Shown: piece by piece, positions 49,486 through 59,277 of the stretch
Layout of the letters: each line of letters begins with the position of its first letter
Numbering within the stretch: the first letter of the stretch is position 1
From: Equus caballus
Taxonomy: Eukaryota; Chordata; Mammalia; Perissodactyla; Equidae
Reading direction: 5' to 3'
Length of the DNA stretch: 64,000 nucleotides
Assembly: GCF_041296265.1 (NCBI RefSeq)
Contig: NC_091695.1
Coordinates: 13,003,001 to 13,067,000 of the forward strand
Program-made: the position numbers and the translations under genes
Notes under the pieces: generated by a model
The model's database searches: none
What the model saw: the letters and a program-made list of their open reading frames with translations, nothing else
Told to the model about the DNA's origin: nothing

Positions 49486-50270
49486 TTCAGTGGTATTCCC
49501 GAATGGAAGTCCTGTTGGTTATCAGAGCCAGGATATCTGGGGATATGTTCCTCAGATAGCAATCACAAAAGCTGGGGTGCAGATGTCTATGCAAGATCCT
49601 TCCAGGGATATACTTCTGACTTGAGGTGAACAAGAGGGAGAGAGTGGAGGGGGTGCCCACAGGCTTTTCTGATCTCCAGGGAGGATCTCAGTCAGCCACA
49701 CAATGCTTGCTAAATTAGCAGCCTGTCCCTGAGGCAGTAGCTTTTAATGTTTGCATATAGATTCCATTCAGGGAAAGACTGAGAGATTTTCTGCCTGCTC
49801 TCTCAGTTCTGAGCCCTGGTGTGATAGCTGCAGCTAGTGCTGGCTTCTCTTAATAACTACTTCTTTATTTGCTACACTCTCATGGGTCTTGTTTAAACAA
49901 GTCCCATTGGCTTTCAAGGATAGAGGATTTGGAGGCCTATCCCTCTGCTGAGAGTCTTAAAAGTTGGGCTTCTAGTTGTGGAGTCCAAATCGTTCACTTG
50001 TCAGGGAGAAGCTGAGAGCTAGAGGTTTCCTCCCAATTGTATGTCCCTTTGCTGGGGGTAGGATTTATTACAAATGTCTGTCTCAGCTTTTCCTAGCCAT
50101 TTCATTGTGGATATTTTTTCATTCTTCTGATGTGTAAGAGTCACTCAGCTGGTTTTTTGATTTCCTTCAGAGGGAATTGTGGCATGTGTAGCTGTTCATT
50201 TGGCGTGTCCATGGGAAAAGGGGAGTTCAGGAGCTTCCTATGTCACTATCATTAAAGACCTTTCCTTAAC
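49486..50270 (-). mobile_element. Probable old L1 5' UTR, minus strand
   Basis: The right end read in reverse, 'gtgacataggaagctcctga' and 'atggacacgccaaatgaaca', resembles the 5' end of older L1 elements, and it adjoins the minus-strand ORF2 block. If so, the L1 has lost ORF1 and the endonuclease between the two parts. A separate insertion is possible. A stretch of 790 bp with somewhat higher GC than its surroundings supports a repeat rather than unique sequence. Confidence 0.45.
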
Positions 50271-52437
50271 CCCAAAAATACTTTATTTGAACAATTATAT
50301 TGTCCATCAGTCACTGGGGATGTGTGAGAACGATGTCATGTAGAGAACCGAAGAAGGGAAGGGAATGATAGAATGGAAGTAGAGAGGCTATAAAACATCA
50401 TAGTATTTTGATGTGGTGTCCCCTATTTATGTAGAATATGGAGATAAAAGAGTCCTTAGATGACATCTCCCCAAAGTTCTATTTCAGTCATGAATCTCCT
50501 AAAAATATATTCCTTGTAATGTGTTATTAAGCCTAATATATTCAGGGTGAGGAAGCACACAATTAATTCAATCAATCAATTCTGAGTTTGGAATTTCATT
50601 TACAGGGCTTAACATTCTCATCTCTTTAGTTCAAACCCTTTCATCCTGATAAAACTGTCAATATATAGATAATCAGTCTTTTGATTCTAAAATATATACT
50701 TTTCATAATGGAGGGAGATACGTTAAAAAGGTGAAATATTTACTTCATCTAAATTAGCAGCGATCCACTGACATCCCATTTTTCTTAGACAATACATTTC
50801 AAACAGTGTTTTCTACCATGCTGCTACTCATAAGTAACAAGTCCAGAAGAGCATTTGTTAACTGAGGAAATATAGTTCAGTTGAAAACCCTTAAAGCCTT
50901 TTGCCAAAAAGAAGAGAAATAGTCTCCATAATATTTTTTTTCTGTCATGATAATGTGATAGGTCACACTGTCCCACAAATGCTCTTTGGAAAATCAGAGA
51001 GTCTTCTTGGGTTTTACTTCCATTTTGAAATGATTTCCCACAAAGGCATTTTACAATGGCAACTAGAAAATCTAAGACATTCAATGGCCTTTAACTTCTA
51101 TCATTCTAATGGATAATAAAGAGTAACCTTGAGTCTTTCAAGGTCCTTCAAATCTATAGCCATAACCATGTTGTCTCAACAAGCTGATTCAGTGCTTTAA
51201 CTGTCAGAAGCAATAGCAGAGACAGATGAAACAGACCAATATTAAGAACATACATAGGCAAATCCTCTTTACTTTAAGTGTAATCGGCATGTATGTCTTT
51301 ACAGATCCATTACTTTAGTATCCACATCCAATATACGTACTTTCATAAAAGTTATAAAATGTATATATACAAGCCACATACCATAACTTCAGTTAATTTT
51401 GTGTTACTGACATCTAATAGGCAGTCAAACATGTTATCTACAATTTTATTTTATTGTTTTTATTTGTTTGTTTTGCCTTTTGCTGTCCCAAACACTATGC
51501 AGGTACTTTGGATAACAGGGATGGAATTCTCAGTCCTTGAGCAAAAATGGCTTAAAATTGCATATTAGAGATGGTGATTGAATGAACAGGGTGGTATTAA
51601 AACAATGCTTAAAAGAGACAGCTGTCTGTGAACTATAAAAAGGGACATTTAACCAAAGCTGAGAAAGGGGAGGAATTGAAGAGAAGCTTCCTGCAAGAAG
51701 TGATAGAGGAGTCGATAGTAAATAATTACAGCGCAATGATGTAATTTATCAAGGCACTTTACATTGCTCTTTATAACCTATCCTTGGGATTCTTTAATGC
51801 TAAAACGTTATAAAATCGGCCACGGGAAGACTTCTGTACCTGTCAGGCTCTCTTTCTAGAATCCTTTCTGCTCCCCAAATCGCATTTCTTTTTAGATCTA
51901 AGACTATTCAGATATTCATTTCCATTCAGGGAAGCTTTTCTTCTACCGACTAGATTTTCACATTTTTTCTAGATTGTTAACCTCCAATTTTGAACTTTAT
52001 GAAAGTTTTGAGCCTTATTAGGAATTATTTGAGTGTTTAGTTAAGTAACGTCTATTTATTTTTCTTCATTATAGAGTTTATTAGTATAGAAACTCCTGGA
52101 TTCATCCTGAAATGCAGAGCATCTAAATGCACAAAGAGCACATAGTGAACACAATAAATCTTAGTACTTGAAATGATGCTTGAGTGAAAGTATGACTAAA
52201 AAAAGTGGCAAAATTAGAAGGTTTGGGAACATTTTCTACAAAAAGATGGATCACAACTAAATTCAAGACCATGGTAAATCTTGACAGATTTGGGGAACTG
52301 CAACATTTTCTTGTGGTCGAGCTTTACTCATTTATTTAAATATGTGAGAAAATTATGTTTCTCTTGTATCATATTATATAATTTTATGAAAATAACAATC
52401 ATTAAATGTGTGAGTGTGTATGTGTACACACAAGTAT

Positions 52438-53370
52438 TTAAAACCATCTTTTACTTCTCAATTTTTCTAGGGCCTCTTTCATATCCTTTTTCCGCAGGCT
52501 ATAAATCAGAGGGTTTAACATGGGAATCACAAGTGTGTAAAACAATGAGGTCATTTTGTCTTGATCTAAGGAATATAAAGAACTCGGCCTGAAATACGTG
52601 AAGAGAATAGTTCCCTGGAAAATTGCCACAACTGTTAAGTGAGAGGCGCAGGTGGAGAAAGCTATGAACCTCCCCTCAGCAGAGTGGATCTTCAAGACTG
52701 ATAGGATAATATAACAGTAAGAGACAAGAACTCCTGAAATGTTGCTCAGTTCAACGAAGCCAAAAATGGTGAATAATACCAACACATTGACTTGTGTATC
52801 AGAGCAGGAAAGGAGGAAAAGTGGTGGTAAATCACAGAAGAAATGATTAATCTCATTTGACCCACAGAAGCATAAGTGGAATGTTAATGAGGTGTGCATC
52901 AAAGCATCTGCCATTCCCACCAGATAAACCCCAGCCAGGAGCAGGGAGCACACTCGATTGGACATATTGGCTACATAGAGCAATGGGTTTCTAATGGCCT
53001 TGTACTGATCAAAGGCCATCACAGCCAACAATAGACACTCAGAGTCTGCAAAGGTACAGAAGATGAAGAATTGCAGAGTACAGGCATAGAAGGGGATTGA
53101 TTTGTTCTTGGCAAATACATCCACCAGCATCTTGGGACCAATTGCTGTGGAATAACAAAGGTCACAGAAAGAGAGGTGGCTGAGGAAAAAGTACATCGGT
53201 GTGTGCAGTTGGGAATCCATTCTAATTAAAGCAATCATTCCAAGATTTCCCCCAAAATTAATGAGATAAACAACTATAAACATGGTAAACAGGATCACTT
53301 TCATCCCAGGGTTATTGGACATTCCCAAGAAAATGAATCCATTCAAGGAGGAGCAATTTTCTCCAATCAT
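52438..53370 (-). CDS. OR5W: Olfactory receptor, OR5W-like, intact frame but DQY (unit E)
   Basis: A 310-residue minus-strand OR starting [20 protein letters not shown]. It is clearly OR5[76 protein letters not shown]5-C6-S7 is a glycosylation site; C97 and C179 are kept. Departures from OR consensus: DQY for DRY at 121-123 (codon CAG, 53005-53007 on the minus strand), RFIAFSTC for RFKAFSTC at 234-241, and SLRKKDM for SLRNKDV at 291-297. The DRY arginine normally stabilises the receptor and contacts the G protein, so this receptor may couple poorly or be in early decay. A pyrimidine/A-rich tract with 'aaatttag' about 17-25 bases upstream of the ATG could be a splice acceptor. Confidence 0.9.
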   Translation of the reverse strand: MIGENCSSLNGFIFLGMSNNPGMKVILFTMFIVVYLINFGGNLGMIALIRMDSQLHTPMYFFLSHLSFCDLCYSTAIGPKMLVDVFAKNKSIPFYACTLQFFIFCTFADSECLLLAVMAFDQYKAIRNPLLYVANMSNRVCSLLLAGVYLVGMADALMHTSLTFHLCFCGSNEINHFFCDLPPLFLLSCSDTQVNVLVLFTIFGFVELSNISGVLVSYCYIILSVLKIHSAEGRFIAFSTCASHLTVVAIFQGTILFTYFRPSSLYSLDQDKMTSLFYTLVIPMLNPLIYSLRKKDMKEALEKLRSKRWF

Positions 53371-55109
53371 TCCTCTTTGTTCTTACCTAAATTTATGATG
53401 AAATAATAAAAAAAATGATAGATACATTTTAACTTTTCCAGAAGTCCACAAATATTTGAACAGGAGAACACAATTTCTTTCTGTAATTGTTTTTTAATGC
53501 TCAGAAAATTATTCAGCCATGTTCCCATTAAATTACTCATCAATTAAAGAAGGGTTGCTAAGTATTTGAGAATGATAAAAAATAAATTGAGATAGATATT
53601 GGAAAATTTTTATCTGGTGTACATATCATTCATAATATACGTGAATTTCTGTAAGTTCTATTTCTCCAGACTTTAAGTTTCTTCTCTCTGGCGTAGATTT
53701 AGATGAATTAAGATCTCATTCTACACTCAAAATAATGTGGAAGAGACAATGTTAGTGGGACCAGGCTGTAAGATGTAGGACTAAGCATTTTCTAAGCCTG
53801 AAAATAGTCACATGGACACAAAAAATGATTACCATTGTTACGTTCCTCAATATGGTTGGCTTAAAAGACTTGATGTTAATTCTAGAAACAGTGAGTATCA
53901 TTAACGAATAATAATGAAAATGATTATGTTACTGTTCCTGGTCTAAATTATGTTAGTTTTTGGTGAGACATGAAATAACCATTAAACCTTTCCTCTAGAA
54001 ATTCTTATTACTTTGTCACAATACTCATGCCCTATTTGTGGGAGTTGTCTGGTGCCAAAGATGACTCTCTTGACCAAAGAAAAGTGCTAAAAAGAAGTGA
54101 AAACAAGAGAATACAACACATACATTTGCATCTTTTTGGTTTTTAAATGGAGTTTTAAATTTAAAAAATGTAAATAGAATGATGAACAATACATCTTTCT
54201 GAGATATAAAGGCTTCTCTTACTTGTGTATCTGTATATTTATGTGTGTCACGTGTTTGAAAGTATATATGCATTTGTTGATATATGAGAATTTATTTTTT
54301 CTTGGAGTTAAGTAAATATAGCATGTGGTTCACATGGAGGTGAGTATGCATGTTGCTATTTGTAAGGTGCTATCTAAATTATTTCTGAAATAAAAAAACT
54401 TAAATTCATGTACACACTTCCCCAGTGATAAACAGTTCTCCTGTGACCCTGGATTAAAATAAAATCATTAAAATACTATTTGGTGAATACTAATAATTTC
54501 AGTCAGTTCTGTTCTGAGAAAAAATATAATTTTTTGATGATAGATTGCTGAGTTTATTAAACTGTGTCAGCAGCTGTAAAAATCAATCATTTATAAATTT
54601 CTTTTTCAAAAATGTCAAAAATTTCCCCTATGTTCCTTAAATTTGGAGACTCAGGAACCTACCTGAGATGAGTAGGTCTTTCTGCATTTGCTACAGGTGG
54701 CTGAAAAATAGGCAGATAGTGTTTTATTTTACCAGATAGCATGTGGTACTTAAATCTCTGACGCTTTCACCCACAGGCTTCAGTATATGCTAACATGGGA
54801 TTAATTATATTCCTTGTTCTGTATTTTCCCCTGCGAGTACAGCAAGAACTTTACCAAAAACTGAGTCTTATTTCTTCACTATTGTCAACATGTTGATCTG
54901 ACAGGAAGAAAGCTGCAAATTACTTTTGTGTTGAGCTTCACATTTACACTGAATCTGAACCCTCTGCCTCAAAGGAGAAATTCAATAAAATACAAAATGA
55001 TCCCCTTCTTAGTAATTTTCATCTCCTTTCTATTTTTCATTTTGTTTACTCTATTTGTGAAGCATTCTCCTTCACCAACTCATTTGGGAATATTATTATC
55101 CTTTGATGG

Positions 55110-55600
55110 TACTAATTTTACTGAGACATAATTTTATATACTATAAAATTTACTCTTTCCATGTATGCACTTCTTTAGTTTTTCGTATTTTCAGAAAGTT
55201 GTGCAGCCATCACCACTATCTAATTCCAGAACATTTTTCACCACTCGGGTAAGTAACTCATACTCAACAGGCACTTCCCCTTCTTGCCTCCCCACTACTC
55301 CTGGCAACCACCAATCTGCTTCCTGACTGTATGAGATTGCCTATACTGGACAGCTCAGATCTTGGCATTATACAATATGTGTGTGTGTTGGGGGGGGGGT
55401 TGTTGATAGTGGTCTTCTTTTACTTAGCATAGTGTTTTCAAGATTCATCCATGTTTTAGCATTTTCAGAATTTCCTTTTTTATGACTGAATTATATTTCA
55501 TTTTATGAATAAGGTACATTATCCATTCATCAGTTAATGGACATTTAGGTTCTCTCTACTTTTTAACTGTTATTCATAATTATGCTTAAACATTCCTGTC
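55110..55600 (-). mobile_element. Old L1M 3' fragment, minus strand
   Basis: In reverse orientation this is L1M ORF2 end and 3' UTR: 'gttgtgcagccatcaccact', 'tggcaaccaccaatctgctt', 'ttagcatagtgttttcaaga' and 'ttatccattcatcagttaat' are the antisense markers. A GT then G-rich run at 55376-55401 interrupts it. Confidence 0.75.
55376..55401. repeat. GT/G-rich simple repeat
   Basis: 'gtgtgtgtgttgg' continuing into a run of G. A short low-complexity tract inside the L1M fragment. Confidence 0.75.
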
Positions 55601-56023
55601 AATGGAAACTATAAAGGTCACTTTCTTCAACAAGCATTGTCTCATTCTCATCCCCAAAATGCATCTCATCCATCCACACTTTGTTGATTTTATGACTCTA
55701 TCACATTCTCTATACTTAGTAGACTCTTTTTTGAATTATTTTTATTTTATTCATATAAAAATCTCTATTACATTTAAGCCTTTATAAATACTTTCAGTTT
55801 TTAATTTTATATTTCCCAAAGTCTGTAGGACAAGGATTTACAAAGGTAATTGCACCCTAAATATTTATTCTTAAATATTTTAGGTTACTTGAAATGGAGG
55901 CTGGTGTATGAATAGCAATGCACTAGTTTTTGGAATTTTTTTCTGCTGATATATTTCCTATGTGCAAGTATGATCCAGTTAAAAACTTGTGAGTGGATAA
56001 TCATTTTTCAAGAATAAATTTAG

Positions 56024-56272
56024 GGGCGGGCCCCGTGGCTGAGTGGTTAAGTTCAAGCTCCCCTTCGGCGCCCCAGGGTTCGGATCCTGGGCGCTGAAAT
56101 GGAGCTGCTCTTTAGGCCATGTTGAGGTGGCTCCCACATGCCACAGCTCGAAGGACCCACAACTAAAATATACAACTGTGCACTGGGGACGTTTGGGCAG
56201 AAAAAAGCAGGGAAAAAAAGGGAAAAAGTGGCAACAGTTGTTAGCTCAGGTGCCAATCTTTAAAAAAAAATA
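56024..56272 (+). mobile_element. ERE1-type SINE, well preserved
   Basis: Head 'ggggcgggccccgtggctga', A-box GTGGCTGAGTGG, B-box GGTTCGGATCC, the 'ggcaacagttgttagctcag' end and an A-rich tail. The left flank aataaatttag and right flank aaacaaatttag (to 56284) form the target duplication. The intact B-box and GC-rich head make it, with the 17.5 kb copy, the youngest-looking ERE here. Confidence 0.92.
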
Positions 56273-56284
56273 AAACAAATTTAG

Positions 56285-56640
56285 TTTGCTACTATACATA
56301 CTAATTCTTTAAGAAATTGAGAATAGTTGTAAGTTTGAATTTCCTGTCCTCCCCATATACTTCCCAAGAGATAACAGTGGAATTCTCCATACTTCTTAAA
56401 CCTTGATTATCCATCTTGGAATCTGGTGTTACTGGGTTACTTCCCAAGGTCCCAGAGTTAACTCTGATTTCACAAAGACAATGATTGAAATGCCTGTCAC
56501 TTTTCCTTCTATATAGCCGCCGTTCCAGTACTGCTTTATTCAGTGGCTTTGTAAGTATGTACAAAACAAAGAATAAAAAGGTTACACACATTCTCATGCA
56601 TTTAGTTAAAGTGTTAAAAATATTAATAAAAGAATCTGGA
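56285..56640. other. Intergenic, nothing recognised
   Basis: Frames on both strands (for example 56301-56702 minus, 133 codons) show no family resemblance and overlap each other. I do not support a gene here. Confidence 0.35.
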
Positions 56641-56649
56641 ATGAGAAAT

Positions 56650-57075
56650 CTCAAAGTTCTGCAGTGGCCTATGATGGTTTGGCAGATTAAAGATGACTGC
56701 ACACATCTTACACCTTTTCCTTAAAGACAATGTTCTTATATATCCTCCTGTTTAATTTTTGCTGTTCTTTAACTGCTTTGACTAACAGAAATATGCAGAA
56801 CTATTGTATGTCACTACTGAGAGCCGCCACGTAGGAAGTCCAACTATCCTTCTGGGTAAACCATATGATAGACTCTGAGACTATATGGAGAGGGAAGGGG
56901 GCCAGCTGAGTAGATCTTTCTAGGCATTCTCATCCTGGTGCCAGTTATGAGAGACCCTATAGCCTATCCCAACTCTCAACTGAATACTTCATTGTGACCT
57001 CAGTCAACATAAGGAAGAACAGAATAATTGACCAATGATCATTGTTTTAAGCCATGCAATGTTTATATAGTAAAA
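56650..57075 (+). mobile_element. Possible MaLR-type LTR fossil
   Basis: The end 'tcattgttttaagccatgca' resembles the 'gttgttttaagccactaag' end of MLT1-type LTRs, and the body (gcctatgatggtttggcag, gagagccgccacg, ggaagaacagaataattgacc) is loosely compatible. It is old, diverged and broken, without internal sequence. Confidence 0.35.
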
Positions 57076-57079
57076 GGTA

Positions 57080-57805
57080 ACCAGAATAGTATATAGAGAA
57101 TATAACTAGAGAGAAACTTTGTTTCAGGAAGTATTTATTTTCACTATTACGTACTTTTATATTCTATAAATAAGGATGCTTGTTTCTAAACTCAATTCTT
57201 AAACTCTTCCTTTGTCTTTGATTCATCAGAATACTATCCAAATTTTCTATTTCTAAGTTTCCTTAGGAGAAATAATTGGTCTAGATAGTTCACAATAAAA
57301 TTTCCAGTACTAAAAGGCTATGAAGGAACCCCAAAAGCACAGCATGAAAGGCTAACACATTCAGAGATAAGTATGTAAAATCAACTCTAAATTTCATTAA
57401 TAGTGAGCATAAGTGTTGTTTTCAGGAATACCTGGATTCCATTAACAACGTTTGGAAATGGAAAATGGGAAAAAATACACTGATCTTACATCTGCAGTGT
57501 ATCTTCACTTTTAGAATTATGATGATTCACAAGTATTAGTGTTATCACTAATCATCTTATAGTTTCCTCTTTACTTAGTGAAGTAAAACAATAACTTTTA
57601 TAAGTAAGAATTTATGGTCCATTTAAATTCCCTTAGCAATTATTTTATTAACTCTCTACAGTAAATGAGTGATACCACAAAGCAGTTCAGAGAAATGTTA
57701 TATTCAATAGTAAACTAATAGCTTGGGCAAGCATTGAAGATAGAGGATTGCCCCCAGAATATTGATTTGTATATAGCATGGCAATTTTGTCACTTGGCAT
57801 GAGAA
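57080..57805. other. Intergenic, nothing recognised
   Basis: AT-rich sequence up to the young L1. No frame or repeat supported. Confidence 0.4.
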
Positions 57806-57929
57806 GAAAAATTAATGTTAGCAAGCACACACCAGAGGAGCGACGGTGGAAACAAGTGACCAGAACCCTACCTAAACCCCCTGCAATTACTCCTAAACAC
57901 AGAGGGAAACTCTAGAGTTACACACTTGA

Positions 57930-58625
57930 GCCCACAGGGAGAGTCTCGTCCCGCCATTGGTGGGGAGATCCTGCCTGGTGTCCACGGCGCCCGGAGGGTC
58001 CCAGAGAGAATCACAGAGGGTGTGGTGGCCCCCCAGCTGCCGTTGCCCGCCCCGTGGGGCAAGGGATTGCTGGAGATCTCAGAGAGGACTGGGGCTGGGT
58101 GAAGCTCCAGAGGCTGGCTCCGTGCCCCAGAGGGGAAGCTCCAGAGTTCCGCCCGGGCAGCAGACAAAACCCTCTGTCTACCATTAGCAGAGGGGCTACG
58201 CCCAGCACTCACAACTCTGGGAAAGCCCCGGAGAGAATCCCAGAGGGTGAGGATACCCCCAGCTGCTGTTGCCCACTCTGTGGAGCAAGGGATTGCCAGA
58301 GATCTCGGAGAGGACTGGGGCTGGGTGGAGCTCCAGAGGCCAGCTCTGCGGCCTGGGGGGGAAGCTCCAGAGTTCCACCCAGGCAGCAGACAAAACTCTC
58401 TGTCTGCCATTAGTGGAGGGGCCATTCCCAGCATCCACAACACCAGGAGGGCCCCAGAGAGGAGAATAACAGGCAGGGCAGCAGCTGACCAGCTACCACT
58501 GAAATTAGGATCTCTGGCTATCCCCCAGTCAGGGCAAAGGGCTCCCCGAGTTCCTGGGGAACAGGACTGGGGCTGGGTGGAGTTCCAGCGACCTAGATCC
58601 GTAGCCTAGGGGGAAACTCTACAGG
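57930..58625 (+). repeat. Tandem repeats in the L1 5' UTR
   Basis: Three related GC-rich units. The common marker aggactggggctggg lies at 58085, 58311 and 58563, giving periods of about 226 and 252 bases, with shared 'gaagctccagagttcc' and 'cagcagacaaaac' blocks in the first two. They probably represent promoter repeats of the element. Overlapping GC-rich open frames here on both strands (such as 57868-58443 minus) are by-products of composition. Confidence 0.8.
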
Positions 58626-58769
58626 CTCACAGCAGCCTCAGCGAAAGCCTCTGCACAGCACTAGTAGAGAGCACCCATCTGGCAGCCACAAGGCTGGAAG
58701 ACCCCGGGACAAAAGTAGCATAGCTAGGTGAGCTAACCACACACTGTAGAAGATGCCAATAGCTCTGCT

Positions 58770-59174
58770 GTGACCCATAGTGGACAAGTGAGATTTTGTG
58801 GGCATATAGTAGTGAAGCTAGCAAAAGTCAATGACAAGGAGAAAATACTAAGGACAGCCAGGCAAAAGAAACTAACCTACAAAGGAACCCCCATCAGGCT
58901 ATCAGCATATTTCTCAGCAGAAACTTTACAGGATAGAAGAGAGTGGAATGATATATTTAAAAATCTGAAGGACAAAAGCCTGCAGCTGAGAATTCTCTAC
59001 CCAGCGAAAATATCCTTCAAATACTATGGAGAAATAAAAACTTTCCCAGATAAACAAAAATTAAGGGAGTTCATTGCCACAAAACCTCCTCTTCAGGAAA
59101 TCCTCAGGAAAATCCTCATTCCTGAAAAATCAAAAAAAGGAAAGGGGCTACAAAACCAAGAGCAGAGGAGATAA
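58770..59174 (+). pseudogene. L1 ORF1 remnant: C-terminal domain only
   Basis: A 134-codon frame. From about residue 13 it matches the C-terminal domain of L1 ORF1p, the RNA chaperone that trimerises and binds L1 RNA: KVNDKEKILRTARQKK, YKGTPIRLSAYFSAETLQ, RREWNDIFKNLK, RILYPAKISFKYYGEIK, FPDKQKLREFI. The first residues (MTHSGQVRFCGH) come from 5' UTR sequence. The coiled coil and the RRM domain, about two thirds of the usual 300-plus residues, are missing, so this is a product of an internal deletion. It could in principle be translated from its own ATG but would lack the trimerising part. Confidence 0.85.
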
Positions 59175-59277
59175 GTAGAAGGACAACAACAGAGAGTAGC
59201 AGCTCTTCATCAGAACAGATTAAACCATGGGACGAGAAACAAAGGAAATTGAAGAAAACCGGAAAACAAGACATAAC

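Larger units (their letters stand above)
41881..50270. repeat. Array unit D (OR5W type)
   Basis: About 8.4 kb. It contains a broken OR5W copy, a unit-specific TA-flanked DNA element, a unit-specific ERE and, in place of the distal flank seen in units A and C, a composite old L1 (47.56-50.27 kb). Homology to units C and E is clear at 42115-42600, 44030-45620 and 46500-47370. Confidence 0.72.
50275..55900. repeat. Array unit E (OR5W type)
   Basis: Last visible unit of the array. The 3' flank 50290-51080 matches 32940-33720 and 42115-42600. The OR and its near flanks 52080-53720 match units C and D. The upstream anchor at 54765-54880 matches both as well. Homology fades after about 55.9 kb. Confidence 0.72.

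Noticed and set aside
56301-56702. 133-codon minus-strand frame
   Set aside because: No recognisable domain, overlaps a plus-strand frame of similar quality, and no sign of selection can be read from one sequence.
57868-58443. 191-codon minus-strand frame and several plus-strand frames in GC-rich DNA
   Set aside because: They arise from the low stop density of the GC-rich L1 5' UTR repeats. They overlap each other in several frames and repeat with the DNA unit.
57930-58625. Regularly spaced repeats considered as a CRISPR array
   Set aside because: Units are about 230-250 bp and degenerate throughout, with no repeat/spacer split, in a mammalian L1 promoter.
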